From Candidatus Omnitrophota bacterium (GTDB lineage: Bacteria > Ratteibacteria > UBA8468 > B48-G9 > JAFGKM01): DNA of 64,000 nt. This document shows, piece after piece, positions 35,946 through 45,822 of the stretch. The DNA is taken from positions 171,685-235,684 of the forward strand of contig JAMWDI010000001.1 in assembly GCA_023819375.1 (NCBI GenBank). Reading direction: 5' to 3'. The stretch's first letter is position 1. Every line of letters begins with the position of its first letter. The translations under genes and the position numbers were made by a program. The notes under the pieces are model-generated. The model ran no database searches and had not been told where the DNA came from. It worked only from the letters and a program-made list of their open reading frames with translations.

Positions 35946-37641
35946 TTTCTTCCTCTAAAATTTCTGGTATAAATATTCTTTTTAAAATTTTACCTGCAAT
36001 TTCTGCTGCTTGTGGAGAAGAGCCATAATCAAGATATACAATAATTGCAATTTTAGGATTATCAAAAGGAGCATAACAAACAAAAGCACCATGTGTAGGT
36101 AATTCAGTTTCTGAAGATGCTCTCTGTGCTGTTCCTGTCTTTCCTGCAATTTCAAGACCTTCCACCTTAGCCCTGACACCAGTTCCAAATTCTACAACAT
36201 TTTTCAATCCTTTTTTCAATATATCAAGTGTTTCAAAATCTATATAAATAGTTTTTTTTAGATAAGGAGTATTTTCTTTTATTGTCTCTCCTTTAGGAGA
36301 AATTATTTTTTTCAATATAAATGGTTGCCATATATTCCCTCCATTTGCCACTGTTGCAATTAAGGATAAAAGTTGAATTGGAGTTGTTGTTATAGGGCCT
36401 TGGCCAATTGATAAGTTAAGGGGATCCGCTTCCCTGGGTTGAGGAATATAACCAGAGGCTTCACCCGGTAAATCAATTCCTGTTGGTTTGCCAAGTTCAA
36501 ATTTTTTAGCATATTCTATTAATTTGGAAACTCCTAATTTCATTCCTACTGTCCCAAAGAAAATATTACAGGAAAAAGGTAAAGCAAGATTTATATCAAC
36601 CCATCCATGACCTTCTTCTTTCCAGCAATGAAAAACTCTATCAGCGACTTCAATAAAACCTGAACATTCAATTCTATCAAATTCCTTAATTGTTCCGGTT
36701 TCAAGAGCAGCAATCTCAGTAATAATTTTAAAAATTGAACCAGGAGGATATTGCCCTTTTATTACTCTGTTAAAAAATGGCTTCTCAGGATGTTTTCTTT
36801 CATCAAGATAGGGAAGAATATTTTCAGGATCAAAAACAGGATTACTGACAAGAGCCAGTATTTCTCCATTTCTCGGATCCATTATACAAACACAGCCTTT
36901 TTTATCTCCCAGTTCCTCATAAGCAATTTCCTGAATAGTAGCGTCTATGGTAAGATATATATCATTTCCTGGTTGTCCTTCTTTTCTTCCAAGTACTCTT
37001 CTTTGATGCCCCAAAGCGTCAACTTCAACTTGTATACCTCCCGGAATTCCCCTTAAAAATTCATCATAATATTTTTCAATTCCATCCTGACCAATAACAT
37101 CTCCCATCTTATAACCTTTTTCTTTTAATTTTTCAAGTTGAAACTTAGAAATTTCTCCAAGGTATCCAAGTAAATGAGCCATTTTCTTTCCGAAAGGATA
37201 AACTCTTCTTATATCCTCTTGAATAAAAACCCCGGGTAAATTAGAAGAATTTTCTTCTATCAGTGAAATTTCAATACTTGTAAGATTCCTTTTTAAAACA
37301 ATCCTATCAAAAGGATTTTTATAATTCCCATTGAATTTTCTTATTAAATATTCCCTATCGATCTCAATTATATTTGAAAGAATTTCTGCCACTTTCTCTG
37401 GATTTTTTAAATCGTAAGGAACAAAAACAAGATTTGCTGACGGAGCATCTTTTGCAAGTATTCGCCCATTTCTATCATAAATTAATCCTCTTGGAATTCC
37501 CGTTTCTATTACTCTTATACAGTTTTTCACAGATAACTGGTATAACTCTGGATATTTGATAACTTGTAAATAAAAACATTTCCCAAGTATTACAAAGATA
37601 AAAATCAATAAAAATCTTTTTAAAATATCCTCTCTTCCCAT
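35914..37641 (-). CDS. mrdA: Penicillin-binding protein 2
   Basis: Elongation-specific class B transpeptidase. The 575-residue product has an N-terminal membrane anchor (about 9-27), a pedestal domain, and a transpeptidase domain with the active-site serine in GSIFK (S302, K305), SCN in PFSCNIF, and KTGT near residue 495. Length is slightly below the usual 600-630. It overlaps mreD (22 bases) and rodA (32 bases), consistent with tight coupling of the elongasome subunits. Confidence 0.96.
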   Translation of the reverse strand: MGREDILKRFLLIFIFVILGKCFYLQVIKYPELYQLSVKNCIRVIETGIPRGLIYDRNGRILAKDAPSANLVFVPYDLKNPEKVAEILSNIIEIDREYLIRKFNGNYKNPFDRIVLKRNLTSIEISLIEENSSNLPGVFIQEDIRRVYPFGKKMAHLLGYLGEISKFQLEKLKEKGYKMGDVIGQDGIEKYYDEFLRGIPGGIQVEVDALGHQRRVLGRKEGQPGNDIYLTIDATIQEIAYEELGDKKGCVCIMDPRNGEILALVSNPVFDPENILPYLDERKHPEKPFFNRVIKGQYPPGSIFKIITEIAALETGTIKEFDRIECSGFIEVADRVFHCWKEEGHGWVDINLALPFSCNIFFGTVGMKLGVSKLIEYAKKFELGKPTGIDLPGEASGYIPQPREADPLNLSIGQGPITTTPIQLLSLIATVANGGNIWQPFILKKIISPKGETIKENTPYLKKTIYIDFETLDILKKGLKNVVEFGTGVRAKVEGLEIAGKTGTAQRASSETELPTHGAFVCYAPFDNPKIAIIVYLDYGSSPQAAEIAGKILKRIFIPEILEEENETETSISQI

Positions 37642-38105
37642 CTTTTTCTTAACTCCTCAGTGAATATCCCAATAACAAATCCAATAAGAAAATTAAATAA
37701 TGAAAAAAGCACTGCGTATTTTAATAAAGTAAACCCTTCCCACAACATTTCATTTTTCCCTTTGAAAACAAGTAGCAAAAAATACAAAAAACTAAATATA
37801 AAGATAAAAAAACTTTTACTTTTTATTGATTTTACCACAAAAAAAGAGGAAAAATAAACAATAAGAAGAAATCTAATAGAAGAACTTCCAGGGATATCTC
37901 TGGCAAAAATATCATTTATAAGCCCAAGAATAAAACTTAAAAAGAGGGCTAATTCTATTTTACCTTCAAAAGAAAGTAACAGAAGATAAACAAGAAAAAA
38001 AGATGGTGTGATTTTAGTATGAAAAAAATTAAAAAATATATATTGAAAAATAGAAACCAGCAAAATTTGTTCAAAAGTCAGAAAAATTTTTCTTCTATTT
38101 TCCAA
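37620..38105 (-). CDS. mreD: Rod shape-determining protein MreD
   Basis: About 161 residues, five or six membrane helices, with the loose sequence conservation normal for MreD; position between mreC and mrdA supports identity. I place the start at a TTG (38105) because a strong GAGGAGG ribosome-binding site (38118-38112) lies 6 bases before it, within the end of mreC; the longer frame to a TTG at 38135 would put that site inside the coding region. It is 5-6 helices of mostly Phe/Leu/Ile with short Lys-rich turns. Confidence 0.85.
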   Translation of the reverse strand: MENRRKIFLTFEQILLVSIFQYIFFNFFHTKITPSFFLVYLLLLSFEGKIELALFLSFILGLINDIFARDIPGSSSIRFLLIVYFSSFFVVKSIKSKSFFIFIFSFLYFLLLVFKGKNEMLWEGFTLLKYAVLFSLFNFLIGFVIGIFTEELRKRWEERIF

Positions 38106-38763
38106 TAATAACCTCCTCAACTCCCTGAAATGCAATATATGGTTTAACCCATATTTTAAGATAAAGAGAATTCTTTTCTTTACATATTTTTACTACCCTT
38201 CCAATTTTAATTCCAGGAAAATAAAATTCACTAAAATTTGAAGTATAAACCTCTTCATTAATTTTCACTTTGCTATCATAAGGAATATATTTTAAAAGAA
38301 GATAGGGACCATAACCACCTTCAATTACACCAACTTCTCGTGTATTTCCAAGGATTACACTTATTTTTGTATTACTGTGAAATAAAGAGATAATTTTGGA
38401 ATAGGTTTCTTCCACTTTTTCAACTTTCCCAATTAAAAAAAGTTCCTTTGTAAAAACGGGTATATTTTCAATTATGCCATCTTTTCTTCCTTTATCAATA
38501 ATTATCTCTGCCGGATAAATATAAGGTCTTAATCCTATAACCTCTGCAACTTTAAAGTATGAAAAAATTTTTCTTTCCTTTAAATTAAGTATTTCCCTCA
38601 ACCTTTTATTTTCTCTAATAATCTCTTCGTAATTTATAAAATTTTCTTTTTTTGTTTCAGAAAAAGATAGGGACTTCTTATTATTTAAAGAGGATTTTTC
38701 AATAAAAAAAGAAAAAAGTAAAAAAATAAAAAGCATCAATTCTCTTCTGAAAAGATACAGCAT
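38095..38763 (-). CDS. mreC: Rod shape-determining protein MreC
   Basis: Periplasmic elongasome scaffold that activates PBP2-RodA. The 222-residue product has an N-terminal membrane segment (about 8-22), a short coiled coil (about 35-65) and the two beta-barrel lobes, with EVIGLRPYIYPAEIIIDKG (seen as IIIDKGRKDG) and the GVIEGGYGPYL stretch. It is shorter than E. coli MreC (367) because the C-terminal extension is missing, as in many bacteria. The start follows mreB by 3 bases. Confidence 0.92.
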   Translation of the reverse strand: MLYLFRRELMLFIFLLFSFFIEKSSLNNKKSLSFSETKKENFINYEEIIRENKRLREILNLKERKIFSYFKVAEVIGLRPYIYPAEIIIDKGRKDGIIENIPVFTKELFLIGKVEKVEETYSKIISLFHSNTKISVILGNTREVGVIEGGYGPYLLLKYIPYDSKVKINEEVYTSNFSEFYFPGIKIGRVVKICKEKNSLYLKIWVKPYIAFQGVEEVIIGK

Positions 38764-38766
38764 TTT

Positions 38767-39792
38767 TTATTCCTGAGGAATCTGTTTAAAATATCTCTCA
38801 TCCTCAAGCATCTTTCCAGTTCCTCTTACAACAGCAGTTAATGGGTCATCTGCAATGTATACAGGTAATTTTGTTTCTTCTGAAATAAGTTTATCTATTC
38901 CTCTCAATAAAGCACCACCACCTGCAATAAAAATTCCTCTATCAATTAAATCACTTGACAATTCGGGTGGAGTTTCTTCAAGTACATCTTTAACAGCATT
39001 TACAATACTATTAAGAGTATCTTTCAATGCTTCTCTTATTTCTTCAGATGTTATTTTAATTATTTTAGGAAGCCCTTCAACTAAACTTCTCCCATGAACT
39101 TCCATAGACAATTCTTCTTTTAGAGGATATGCTGAACCTATTTTTATCTTTATCTCTTCTGCTGTTCTTTCACCTATTAGTAAATTATATTTCTTTTTTA
39201 AATATTCTATAATTGCTTCATCCATTTCATTCCCTGCCACTCTCAAACTTTTAGTTAAAACAATACCTCCTAATGAAATCACAGCCATTTCTGTAGTTCC
39301 TCCTCCAATATCAAGAATAAAACTGCCTGACGGTTCCTCAACCGGAAGTCCAACGCCAATTGCTGCTGCCATAGGTTCTTCTACTAATTTTACCATTCTT
39401 GCACCTGCCTTTAATGCTGTTTCTCTTACTGCTCTTCTTTCTACACTTGTTATTCCAGAAGGAACTGAAATGACTATTCTTGGAGGTATAACAAACCTAT
39501 GTTTATGCGTTTTAACTTTCATAATAAAATATCTTAACATTGCTTCACAGGCCTCAAAATCAGCAATTACCCCATCTTTCATAGGTTTCATTGCAACTAT
39601 GTTAGAAGGTGTTTTTCCCAGCATTCTTTTTGCTTCTTCTCCTACAGCCACTACCTTTTTTGTATTTGTATTAACAGCCACAATTGATGGTTCCATCAAA
39701 ACAACACCCTTCCCTTTTACATAAACACAGGTATTTGCAGTTCCAAGATCAATACCTAAATCACTTGAAAAAAATTCCCAAAATTTTACCAT
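38767..39792 (-). CDS. mreB: Rod shape-determining actin homologue MreB
   Basis: Cytoskeletal ATPase that organises lateral wall synthesis. The 341-residue product has [21 protein letters not shown] (seen as [11 protein letters not shown]), the phosphate loops [12 protein letters not shown] and [12 protein letters not shown], and the [10 protein letters not shown] adenine region. Length is normal. A GAGAGGA ribosome-binding site precedes the ATG. The gene follows the EF-Tu-domain-like miniprotein by 14 bases, so mreBCD-mrdA-rodA may be read through from the signalling genes upstream. Confidence 0.97.
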   Translation of the reverse strand: MVKFWEFFSSDLGIDLGTANTCVYVKGKGVVLMEPSIVAVNTNTKKVVAVGEEAKRMLGKTPSNIVAMKPMKDGVIADFEACEAMLRYFIMKVKTHKHRFVIPPRIVISVPSGITSVERRAVRETALKAGARMVKLVEEPMAAAIGVGLPVEEPSGSFILDIGGGTTEMAVISLGGIVLTKSLRVAGNEMDEAIIEYLKKKYNLLIGERTAEEIKIKIGSAYPLKEELSMEVHGRSLVEGLPKIIKITSEEIREALKDTLNSIVNAVKDVLEETPPELSSDLIDRGIFIAGGGALLRGIDKLISEETKLPVYIADDPLTAVVRGTGKMLEDERYFKQIPQE

Positions 39793-39806
39793 TTTTTCCT
39801 CTCTTT

Positions 39807-40067
39807 TTATTCTGGAATAACTTTATATACCGTATCGCCTTCTCTTACATGTTCAATTACTTTTAAACCTATTTCATCTCCAGGAAAAGCAACTTCTATT
39901 TCTTTGTGTTCTTTTTGCATGGACTCAACTTTTTGGTTCAAATCAGTTGTATGGCCTTTAATATGTATTTCATCACCTTTTTTAAGTTCCCCATTTGTTA
40001 TTTTTATTGCTGCAACACTAATTTTTGTGTAATAATGAGTAACCTTTCCTATTTCAATCTCTTTCAT
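39807..40067 (-). CDS. EF-Tu domain II-like miniprotein
   Basis: 86-residue stand-alone beta-barrel resembling domain 2 of translation GTPases: [29 protein letters not shown] and a [12 protein letters not shown] segment, the order seen in EF-Tu/IF2 second domains. Similar short 'translation elongation factor-like' proteins occur near U32 peptidase genes, where the same domain is found fused; no U32 gene is present here. The start is the ATG at 40067 with a GGAGGTG ribosome-binding site; the longer frame to 40085 would swallow that site. It sits between the NtrC-like activator and mreB. Confidence 0.85.
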   Translation of the reverse strand: MKEIEIGKVTHYYTKISVAAIKITNGELKKGDEIHIKGHTTDLNQKVESMQKEHKEIEVAFPGDEIGLKVIEHVREGDTVYKVIPE

Positions 40068-40114
40068 AATTTTCACCTCCTTCAAACTTTTATTTTATAT
40101 TTTAACATAAAATT

Positions 40115-41458
40115 TTAATTATTTCTTTTCAAACCATATTTCTGAATTTTATATCTCAAAATCCTTCTCGTTGTTTTCAAAATTTCTGCTGCTTTTGTTT
40201 GATTCCAATTTGCTTTTTTAAGAGCATCTTCTATTAATTTTTTTTCAAAATTTTCAACCTCTTCTTTAAAACTCCTAAAAATTCTTTTTCTAACTCTTAA
40301 CTCTTCTGGTAGATCATCCAACTCAATTATAACTTTTTCACTGTTTAAAACAAAAATTCTTTCAATAATATTTTTCAATTCTCTCACATTCCCAGGCCAG
40401 TCATATTCAAGAAATGCCTCTTTTGCCTCCTGACTGAAGTCTTGAATCTTACTGTTAAATTTCATTTTAAAAAATTTTATATAGTATTGAAGAAGTGGGA
40501 TTATATCTTCTTTTCTTTCTTTTAAGGGTGGAATTTCAATAGGAATAACACTTAATCTATAAAATAAATCTTCTCTAAATTTCCCCTTTCCTATTTCTTC
40601 TTTCAGATTTTTTGACGTTGCAGAAATAACTCTTGCATTACTTTCAATAAGTTCATTACTTCCAAGAGGAGAAAATTTTTTTTCTTCCAAAAATCTAAGT
40701 AATTTCACTTGTATACTTAATGGTATTTCCCCAACCTCATCAAAAAATAAAGTTCCTGAACCAGCAATTTCAATTTTTCCTTTTTTGCTTTTGAAAGCAT
40801 TCGTAAAAGCACCCTTTTCATAACCAAAAATTTCACTTTCAAAAAGTGTTTCTGGAATTGCTGCACAATGGATAGAAACAAAAGGTTGATCTCTCCTTGG
40901 GCCTGTTTCATGTATAAATCTTGCAATTAACTCCTTACCAACACCAGTAGGTCCTGTAATTAAAATAGGGCTATCTGTAAAAGCAATTTTTTCTGCAATT
41001 TTTATTATCTCAGCCATTATTTTACTTTTATAAACAATAGTATCAAGTGGATACTCTGTTTTTATTTCCTCTTTCAAAAACTCTATATGTGTAATCAAAT
41101 TTTTTGTCTTAAGTGTTTTTTCAATGGTTAAAACCAGTTCTTCTATATTGAAAGGTTTAGTTATATAGTCAACTGCTCCCATTTTTATTGCTTCAACTGC
41201 TGTTTTTATTTGTGAAACTGCGGTAAGCATAATAACCGAAATATTTTTAAATTTATCCCTTATTTCTTTAAGCAGTGCAATTCCATTAGTATCTGGTAAA
41301 AGAATATCAAGAATTACAACATCAGGTAATTCTTTTTCAATAATTGCTAAACCTTCTTTCCCAGTTGAAGAAACAAAAACTTTATATCTATTTTTTAAAA
41401 CAAATCTCAGTGATTCTCGAACTCCCTGTTCATCATCTATTACAAGTATTTTATTCAT
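40115..41458 (-). CDS. NtrC-family sigma-54-dependent response regulator
   Basis: 447 residues: receiver domain (1-120; acidic pocket DDE at 8-10, phosphoacceptor D51, K101), AAA+ domain with Walker A GPTGVGKE (169-176), the sigma-54 contact loop GAFTNA (216-221; the commonest form is GAFTGA) and Walker B LFFDEVGE, then a Fis-type helix-turn-helix (about 405-440). It activates sigma-54 RNA polymerase when phosphorylated. It overlaps the second sensor kinase by 8 bases. The divergent gene at 48780 has a perfect sigma-54 promoter and is the obvious candidate target; this is inference. Confidence 0.95.
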   Translation of the reverse strand: MNKILVIDDEQGVRESLRFVLKNRYKVFVSSTGKEGLAIIEKELPDVVILDILLPDTNGIALLKEIRDKFKNISVIMLTAVSQIKTAVEAIKMGAVDYITKPFNIEELVLTIEKTLKTKNLITHIEFLKEEIKTEYPLDTIVYKSKIMAEIIKIAEKIAFTDSPILITGPTGVGKELIARFIHETGPRRDQPFVSIHCAAIPETLFESEIFGYEKGAFTNAFKSKKGKIEIAGSGTLFFDEVGEIPLSIQVKLLRFLEEKKFSPLGSNELIESNARVISATSKNLKEEIGKGKFREDLFYRLSVIPIEIPPLKERKEDIIPLLQYYIKFFKMKFNSKIQDFSQEAKEAFLEYDWPGNVRELKNIIERIFVLNSEKVIIELDDLPEELRVRKRIFRSFKEEVENFEKKLIEDALKKANWNQTKAAEILKTTRRILRYKIQKYGLKRNN

Positions 41459-43355
41459 TTTTCAAAGGTAATTTAATTATAAAATTCTTACCTGACGGCA
41501 AAGATTCAATTTTAAAAAATCCTTCATGAGTTTCTATAATTTTTTTTGCCACTAGTATTTTTGTAATAAGAACTGTATTCAATTTTGAAAAAAATGGTAC
41601 AGAAATATCATCTTTTTCTAAAATTATATTGTTTCCACTTTCATTTATTGTAATTATAACTTCAAAATTTGACTCTTCAATATCTATAAATATTTTTTCA
41701 TCGAGTCCTTTTATGTCTTCTTCAATAAATTCAAAAATAAAATCAATTGCTTCTTTCAATTTCAATATATCAACTTCAACATTCCCGCTTCTAAATTTTT
41801 GTTTTCTTATTTCCACTTTTTTGTCTTTTATTAATTCATTTATCAAATCTTCACATTTTAAAATTTCTTTCTCTAAAATAAACTCCTTTCCAATTCTTCC
41901 AATACTCTCAATTATTTCATTTATTCTTTTGATTTCATCAAGCACTATCTTTGAAAATTCTTCTCTAAATTCTCTATCTTCATACATTATTGGTAACATT
42001 TGTGCAAAGGTATTTATAGCAACAAGAGGATTTTTTAACTCGTGGGACAACTTTGAAGCAACAAGTCCCCAGTATTTATTCTTTTCTATTTCTTTTTCTC
42101 TTTTTTCTATTTCTTTAATTTTTGTTAAATCTTGAAAAATTGCTACAACACCCAAAATATTTCCATTTTCATCGTCAATTATATTTGTACTCATTCCAAG
42201 AATTGACTTCGTTGGTATAAATTCAAATTCTTTTCTTGTAAAAGTTTCACCATATAATATTGCTCTTCTTATTAAATCTGCAATTTGAGAACCAATTTTT
42301 TCAATTTTTTCTCCTTTCAACTCTTCAAACTTAACTTTTAATATCCTCTCAGCAAATTCATTCATAATGTTAATTCTCCCTTCTTTATCAACTCCTATTA
42401 TTCCAGTAGGAAGATTTTTAAAAATAAATTCTTGATATCTCTTCTGATTTTCTATCTCTTTGTAAAGATAAAAATTATCAAAAACAACCGAAAGGTAATC
42501 AGTAATAGTAGAAAGAAACAATATTTCATCACTTTTTATTTCTTCATCCAATTCCTTTTCTCCAATAGTTAAAAATCCCACAAGTTTCCCTTTAAAAGTC
42601 CTTAAAGGGAAGATAATTTTACATTTAATCAAAGACAAAAAACTCTTAAAATTAACTCCTATTTCTATGCTATCAAACTTCAAAATTTTCCCCTTTTTCA
42701 TAAGATATTCTATAACAGGATCTTCCTCCTTCAATTCCAATTCATTAATAAGTTCTTCTTCCATACCATAAGAAGAAGCAATTTTAAAAGAGTGACCTTC
42801 TTTCAAAAAAATAGCAAGATGGTTATAGTGAAAATATCTTCTCAATATCTTCAAAATTTCAAAACAAGTCTTCTTAGTATCAAAGAAATTTTCAGCAATA
42901 CATTGAAAAACCATCCTAAAAATTCCATCTTTAAAATTTTCTTCAGAATTGTTATGTTTTTCACTTTTTGCAAAATTGATATCTATTTTTTTTCTTTGCA
43001 ATTTTTCAAATAACTTTTCTGCATTTTTAACCACGTAATGAATTTTCTCAACAAGTAATGATTTTTCAATAACTTCAAAGATGTCTCTCTGAAGAATTTC
43101 TCTTGTGCTTTTATCATATGTTGAAACCAAAGGAACAATAAGGATTTCATTATTTATAGAAAGAATCTCCTCTATTAATTCTACAGGATTTGTCTCATTT
43201 AAAGTAGTATCAATAAAAACTAAAAATGGTTCCCTTTCTTTTACTTTCCTAATCGCCTGTGAAGAACTAGTTGTTTCAACAAGATAATCTTTTAAAAGAA
43301 TTTTTATTGATTGTGAAATTGATAAATTGTCACTTATAACCATCAAATATTTCAT
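41451..43355 (-). CDS. Soluble multi-domain sensor kinase with degenerate ATPase domain
   Basis: 634 residues: a receiver-like domain (1-120; D49 present but the acidic pair reads SDN), a GAF-like domain (about 145-300), a PAS domain (about 305-415), a HisKA helix with the phosphoacceptor in LSHELKNPLVA (H438) and a C-terminal ATPase-like domain (about 515-634). That last domain lacks a recognisable N-box Asn, DxGxG or GxGLGL; the corresponding stretches read AIDFIFEFIEED and ITINESGNN. It could be phosphorylated by the neighbouring intact kinase or serve as a scaffold (inference). It overlaps both neighbours (8 and 26 bases). No membrane segment is present. Confidence 0.82.
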   Translation of the reverse strand: MKYLMVISDNLSISQSIKILLKDYLVETTSSSQAIRKVKEREPFLVFIDTTLNETNPVELIEEILSINNEILIVPLVSTYDKSTREILQRDIFEVIEKSLLVEKIHYVVKNAEKLFEKLQRKKIDINFAKSEKHNNSEENFKDGIFRMVFQCIAENFFDTKKTCFEILKILRRYFHYNHLAIFLKEGHSFKIASSYGMEEELINELELKEEDPVIEYLMKKGKILKFDSIEIGVNFKSFLSLIKCKIIFPLRTFKGKLVGFLTIGEKELDEEIKSDEILFLSTITDYLSVVFDNFYLYKEIENQKRYQEFIFKNLPTGIIGVDKEGRINIMNEFAERILKVKFEELKGEKIEKIGSQIADLIRRAILYGETFTRKEFEFIPTKSILGMSTNIIDDENGNILGVVAIFQDLTKIKEIEKREKEIEKNKYWGLVASKLSHELKNPLVAINTFAQMLPIMYEDREFREEFSKIVLDEIKRINEIIESIGRIGKEFILEKEILKCEDLINELIKDKKVEIRKQKFRSGNVEVDILKLKEAIDFIFEFIEEDIKGLDEKIFIDIEESNFEVIITINESGNNIILEKDDISVPFFSKLNTVLITKILVAKKIIETHEGFFKIESLPSGKNFIIKLPLKNE

Positions 43356-45822
43356 TTTTTAATTCCTCTTTTTTAAAGATTGGAAATTTTATATAAACTT
43401 TTGTGCCTTTATTTTCTTCACTTTCTACATAAACTTTTCCACCATGCTCCTCTACAATTCTCGTAACAATTGAAAGTCCAAGTCCAGTCCCTTTATCTTT
43501 AGTTGTAAAAAATGGGTCAAAAATTTTGTCAATAATTTCTTTCTTTATACCTTTTCCATTATCTTCTATACATATTTCCGCATTATCATTCTTTATTTCT
43601 AAACTCACTACAATCACACCTTTTTCATTTTCAATTGCATCATAACTATTAGTAAGAATATTGAAAAAAACTTCTTTCAATTTTTCTCTATCTCCTTTAA
43701 TTATAATATTACTTTCTGGATAATTTTCAAAAATCTTTATATTTTTATTTTGGCATTGAAATCTCCACAAAATTAAGGTCGTCTTAAGCATTTCAATCAA
43801 ATTTATTTCTTCTATTTTTAATGGCTTTGGATTAGCAAATAGCAAAATCTGCTCAATCAGATGATTTATGCGTCTTACCTCATCTTGTAAAAGTTTGGAA
43901 TAAACATCTCTAAACTCTTTGTCATGATACCTTTCCGGAAAAAGATCTATAAATGTTTTAATAGCAACAAGTGGATTTTTTATTTCATGTGCAACTCCTG
44001 CAGCCATAACTCCAAGTGAAGCAAATTTTTCTTTTTCCTTTATTTCTTCTTGTAATTTTTTAATTTCTGTAATATCAGAAAAAATTGTTATTACCCCTCT
44101 TTTTTTATTATATTCATCTATAAAAGGAACCACAATTTCACGAAAAACATAATTTTTGTTATTCTTTTTGAGAATTATTTCTTCACTTAAAATTTCATTA
44201 TTAAGATTTTCAAACTTTTTTTCAATTAATGGAATTGTTTCAACAGGTAAAACTTTTTTATAATTCTTACCTATCAAATTTTCTTTTTTTATCTCAAAAA
44301 ATAATTCTATTTGTTTATTTGCAAACGCAACGTTCCCTTCTTCATTAAAACTTATAACACCAAAGGGCGAATTATCAAGTAAACTTTTAATATAAAGATT
44401 AGTAGATATAATTTCATGATAAAGTTTAATATTCTCTATTGCAATTCCTATTTGATATCCAAGATTTAAAAGCAACAATTGGTCTCTATATGAAAAAACT
44501 GAACCATCAATTTTCTGTTTTAAGAAAAGAAGACCCTTAACATGACCCTTTTCAATAATGCCTATTACAACGTCATATCCAATTTTATTAAAATCCTCTA
44601 CTATTTTTTCTTTTTCTGGATAAATTTTACTCATTCTTTCCTCTTCCTCTTTTATAATAATTTTTGATTTTTCAATTTCTTTCCAAAAAATAGTATCTTT
44701 GTCAAACGTTAACTTTATGCAAGATGGAAGATTTTCAGTTGTATATGGAAATTCATCTTTTTCTTTGAATAGTAATAAAACATCCTTTGGTATATTTAAA
44801 AAATTAGATAAAACTTCAACAAGATTTTCAAAAATTTCTTTGGGATTTGAAAAAGTAAATAGAACCTCAAAAATTTTTTTGGTAAACATTTCAATATCAT
44901 ATTTCAGAAATTTTAATCTTAAAACTTTTCTAAATTTTTCTTTTAAGGGATTATAAACTACTGCAACAATGAAACCACTAACAAAAATTGGCCAATTTTT
45001 AGGATGAATTCCAAAGAAAGATAAAAAAGATGTAATGATTTTAAAAGATATATAATAAATAGAAAAAAGAATAGAGAATAAGACTACATAAAGAGTAATT
45101 ATTTCATAAACAAAGGCAACATCCATTATTTTGTATTTTGCAATTCCATAAATTATAATTGAAGATATTATAGCAGAAGCGAAAGGAGATAATCTATCTG
45201 TAATAGATAAATCTATAAATAAAAGAGGAAGAAGGCCTAAAAAAATAGTAAATAATGTGCCAAATAAAACAGCAAGAAAAACATAATAAATTTCCAGTGC
45301 AATTATTCCCTTTTTTTCTTTCTTTTTTTTATATAAGTGTGCCAAACTATAACATAAAATGATCGCGATATTTATTGTATAAATAGAAATTTCTAATTTT
45401 CCATATTTCACCATGGGACCGCTTTTAATATTTTGAATATTTTGAAGGATACATTCACGTATAAAACCTGGAGAAAAAGATACTAAAACATTTATTAAAC
45501 TTAAAATATAAAAAAATAAAATACTTCTCAGTTTGTCCTTTGGAAATTTTTTTTCCCCTATGGAAAAAGCAAATATTGAAAATGTTGGAGGTAAAAAGGT
45601 AGAAAAAGCAAAAATAGTTCTCACAAAAAATTCTCCAACTTTCGCATCAGTTATAGATGCAGTTAAGAATCCAATAAAAGTCCACACTGATAGTTGTAAC
45701 GAAAAAAGTGAATAAATTTTATTTGAAAGTTTTCTTTTACTTTTTAAATAGAGAAATATCCCTAAAGAGAGATTTAAAATACTAACAATTAAAAAAGCAA
45801 TAGAAAGATTATTGATCACCAT
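43330..45822 (-). CDS. Membrane sensor histidine kinase (PrsK-like architecture)
   Basis: 830 residues. The N-terminal third (about 1-295) has seven to nine membrane helices, followed by a GAF-like domain (about 315-470), a PAS domain (about 475-590), HisKA with AHEIKNPLVA (H612) and a complete HATPase domain: N-box FFNILTNSYDAI, DNGKGI, FFTTKDKGTGLGL. The layout resembles PrsK of PEP-CTERM/exosortase systems, which pairs with the sigma-54 regulator PrsR; no exosortase genes are visible here. It is the only kinase of the cluster with an intact ATP site, and should phosphorylate the NtrC-like protein. It overlaps the ketosynthase gene by 14 bases. Confidence 0.92.
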   Translation of the reverse strand: MVINNLSIAFLIVSILNLSLGIFLYLKSKRKLSNKIYSLFSLQLSVWTFIGFLTASITDAKVGEFFVRTIFAFSTFLPPTFSIFAFSIGEKKFPKDKLRSILFFYILSLINVLVSFSPGFIRECILQNIQNIKSGPMVKYGKLEISIYTINIAIILCYSLAHLYKKKKEKKGIIALEIYYVFLAVLFGTLFTIFLGLLPLLFIDLSITDRLSPFASAIISSIIIYGIAKYKIMDVAFVYEIITLYVVLFSILFSIYYISFKIITSFLSFFGIHPKNWPIFVSGFIVAVVYNPLKEKFRKVLRLKFLKYDIEMFTKKIFEVLFTFSNPKEIFENLVEVLSNFLNIPKDVLLLFKEKDEFPYTTENLPSCIKLTFDKDTIFWKEIEKSKIIIKEEEERMSKIYPEKEKIVEDFNKIGYDVVIGIIEKGHVKGLLFLKQKIDGSVFSYRDQLLLLNLGYQIGIAIENIKLYHEIISTNLYIKSLLDNSPFGVISFNEEGNVAFANKQIELFFEIKKENLIGKNYKKVLPVETIPLIEKKFENLNNEILSEEIILKKNNKNYVFREIVVPFIDEYNKKRGVITIFSDITEIKKLQEEIKEKEKFASLGVMAAGVAHEIKNPLVAIKTFIDLFPERYHDKEFRDVYSKLLQDEVRRINHLIEQILLFANPKPLKIEEINLIEMLKTTLILWRFQCQNKNIKIFENYPESNIIIKGDREKLKEVFFNILTNSYDAIENEKGVIVVSLEIKNDNAEICIEDNGKGIKKEIIDKIFDPFFTTKDKGTGLGLSIVTRIVEEHGGKVYVESEENKGTKVYIKFPIFKKEELKNEIFDGYK

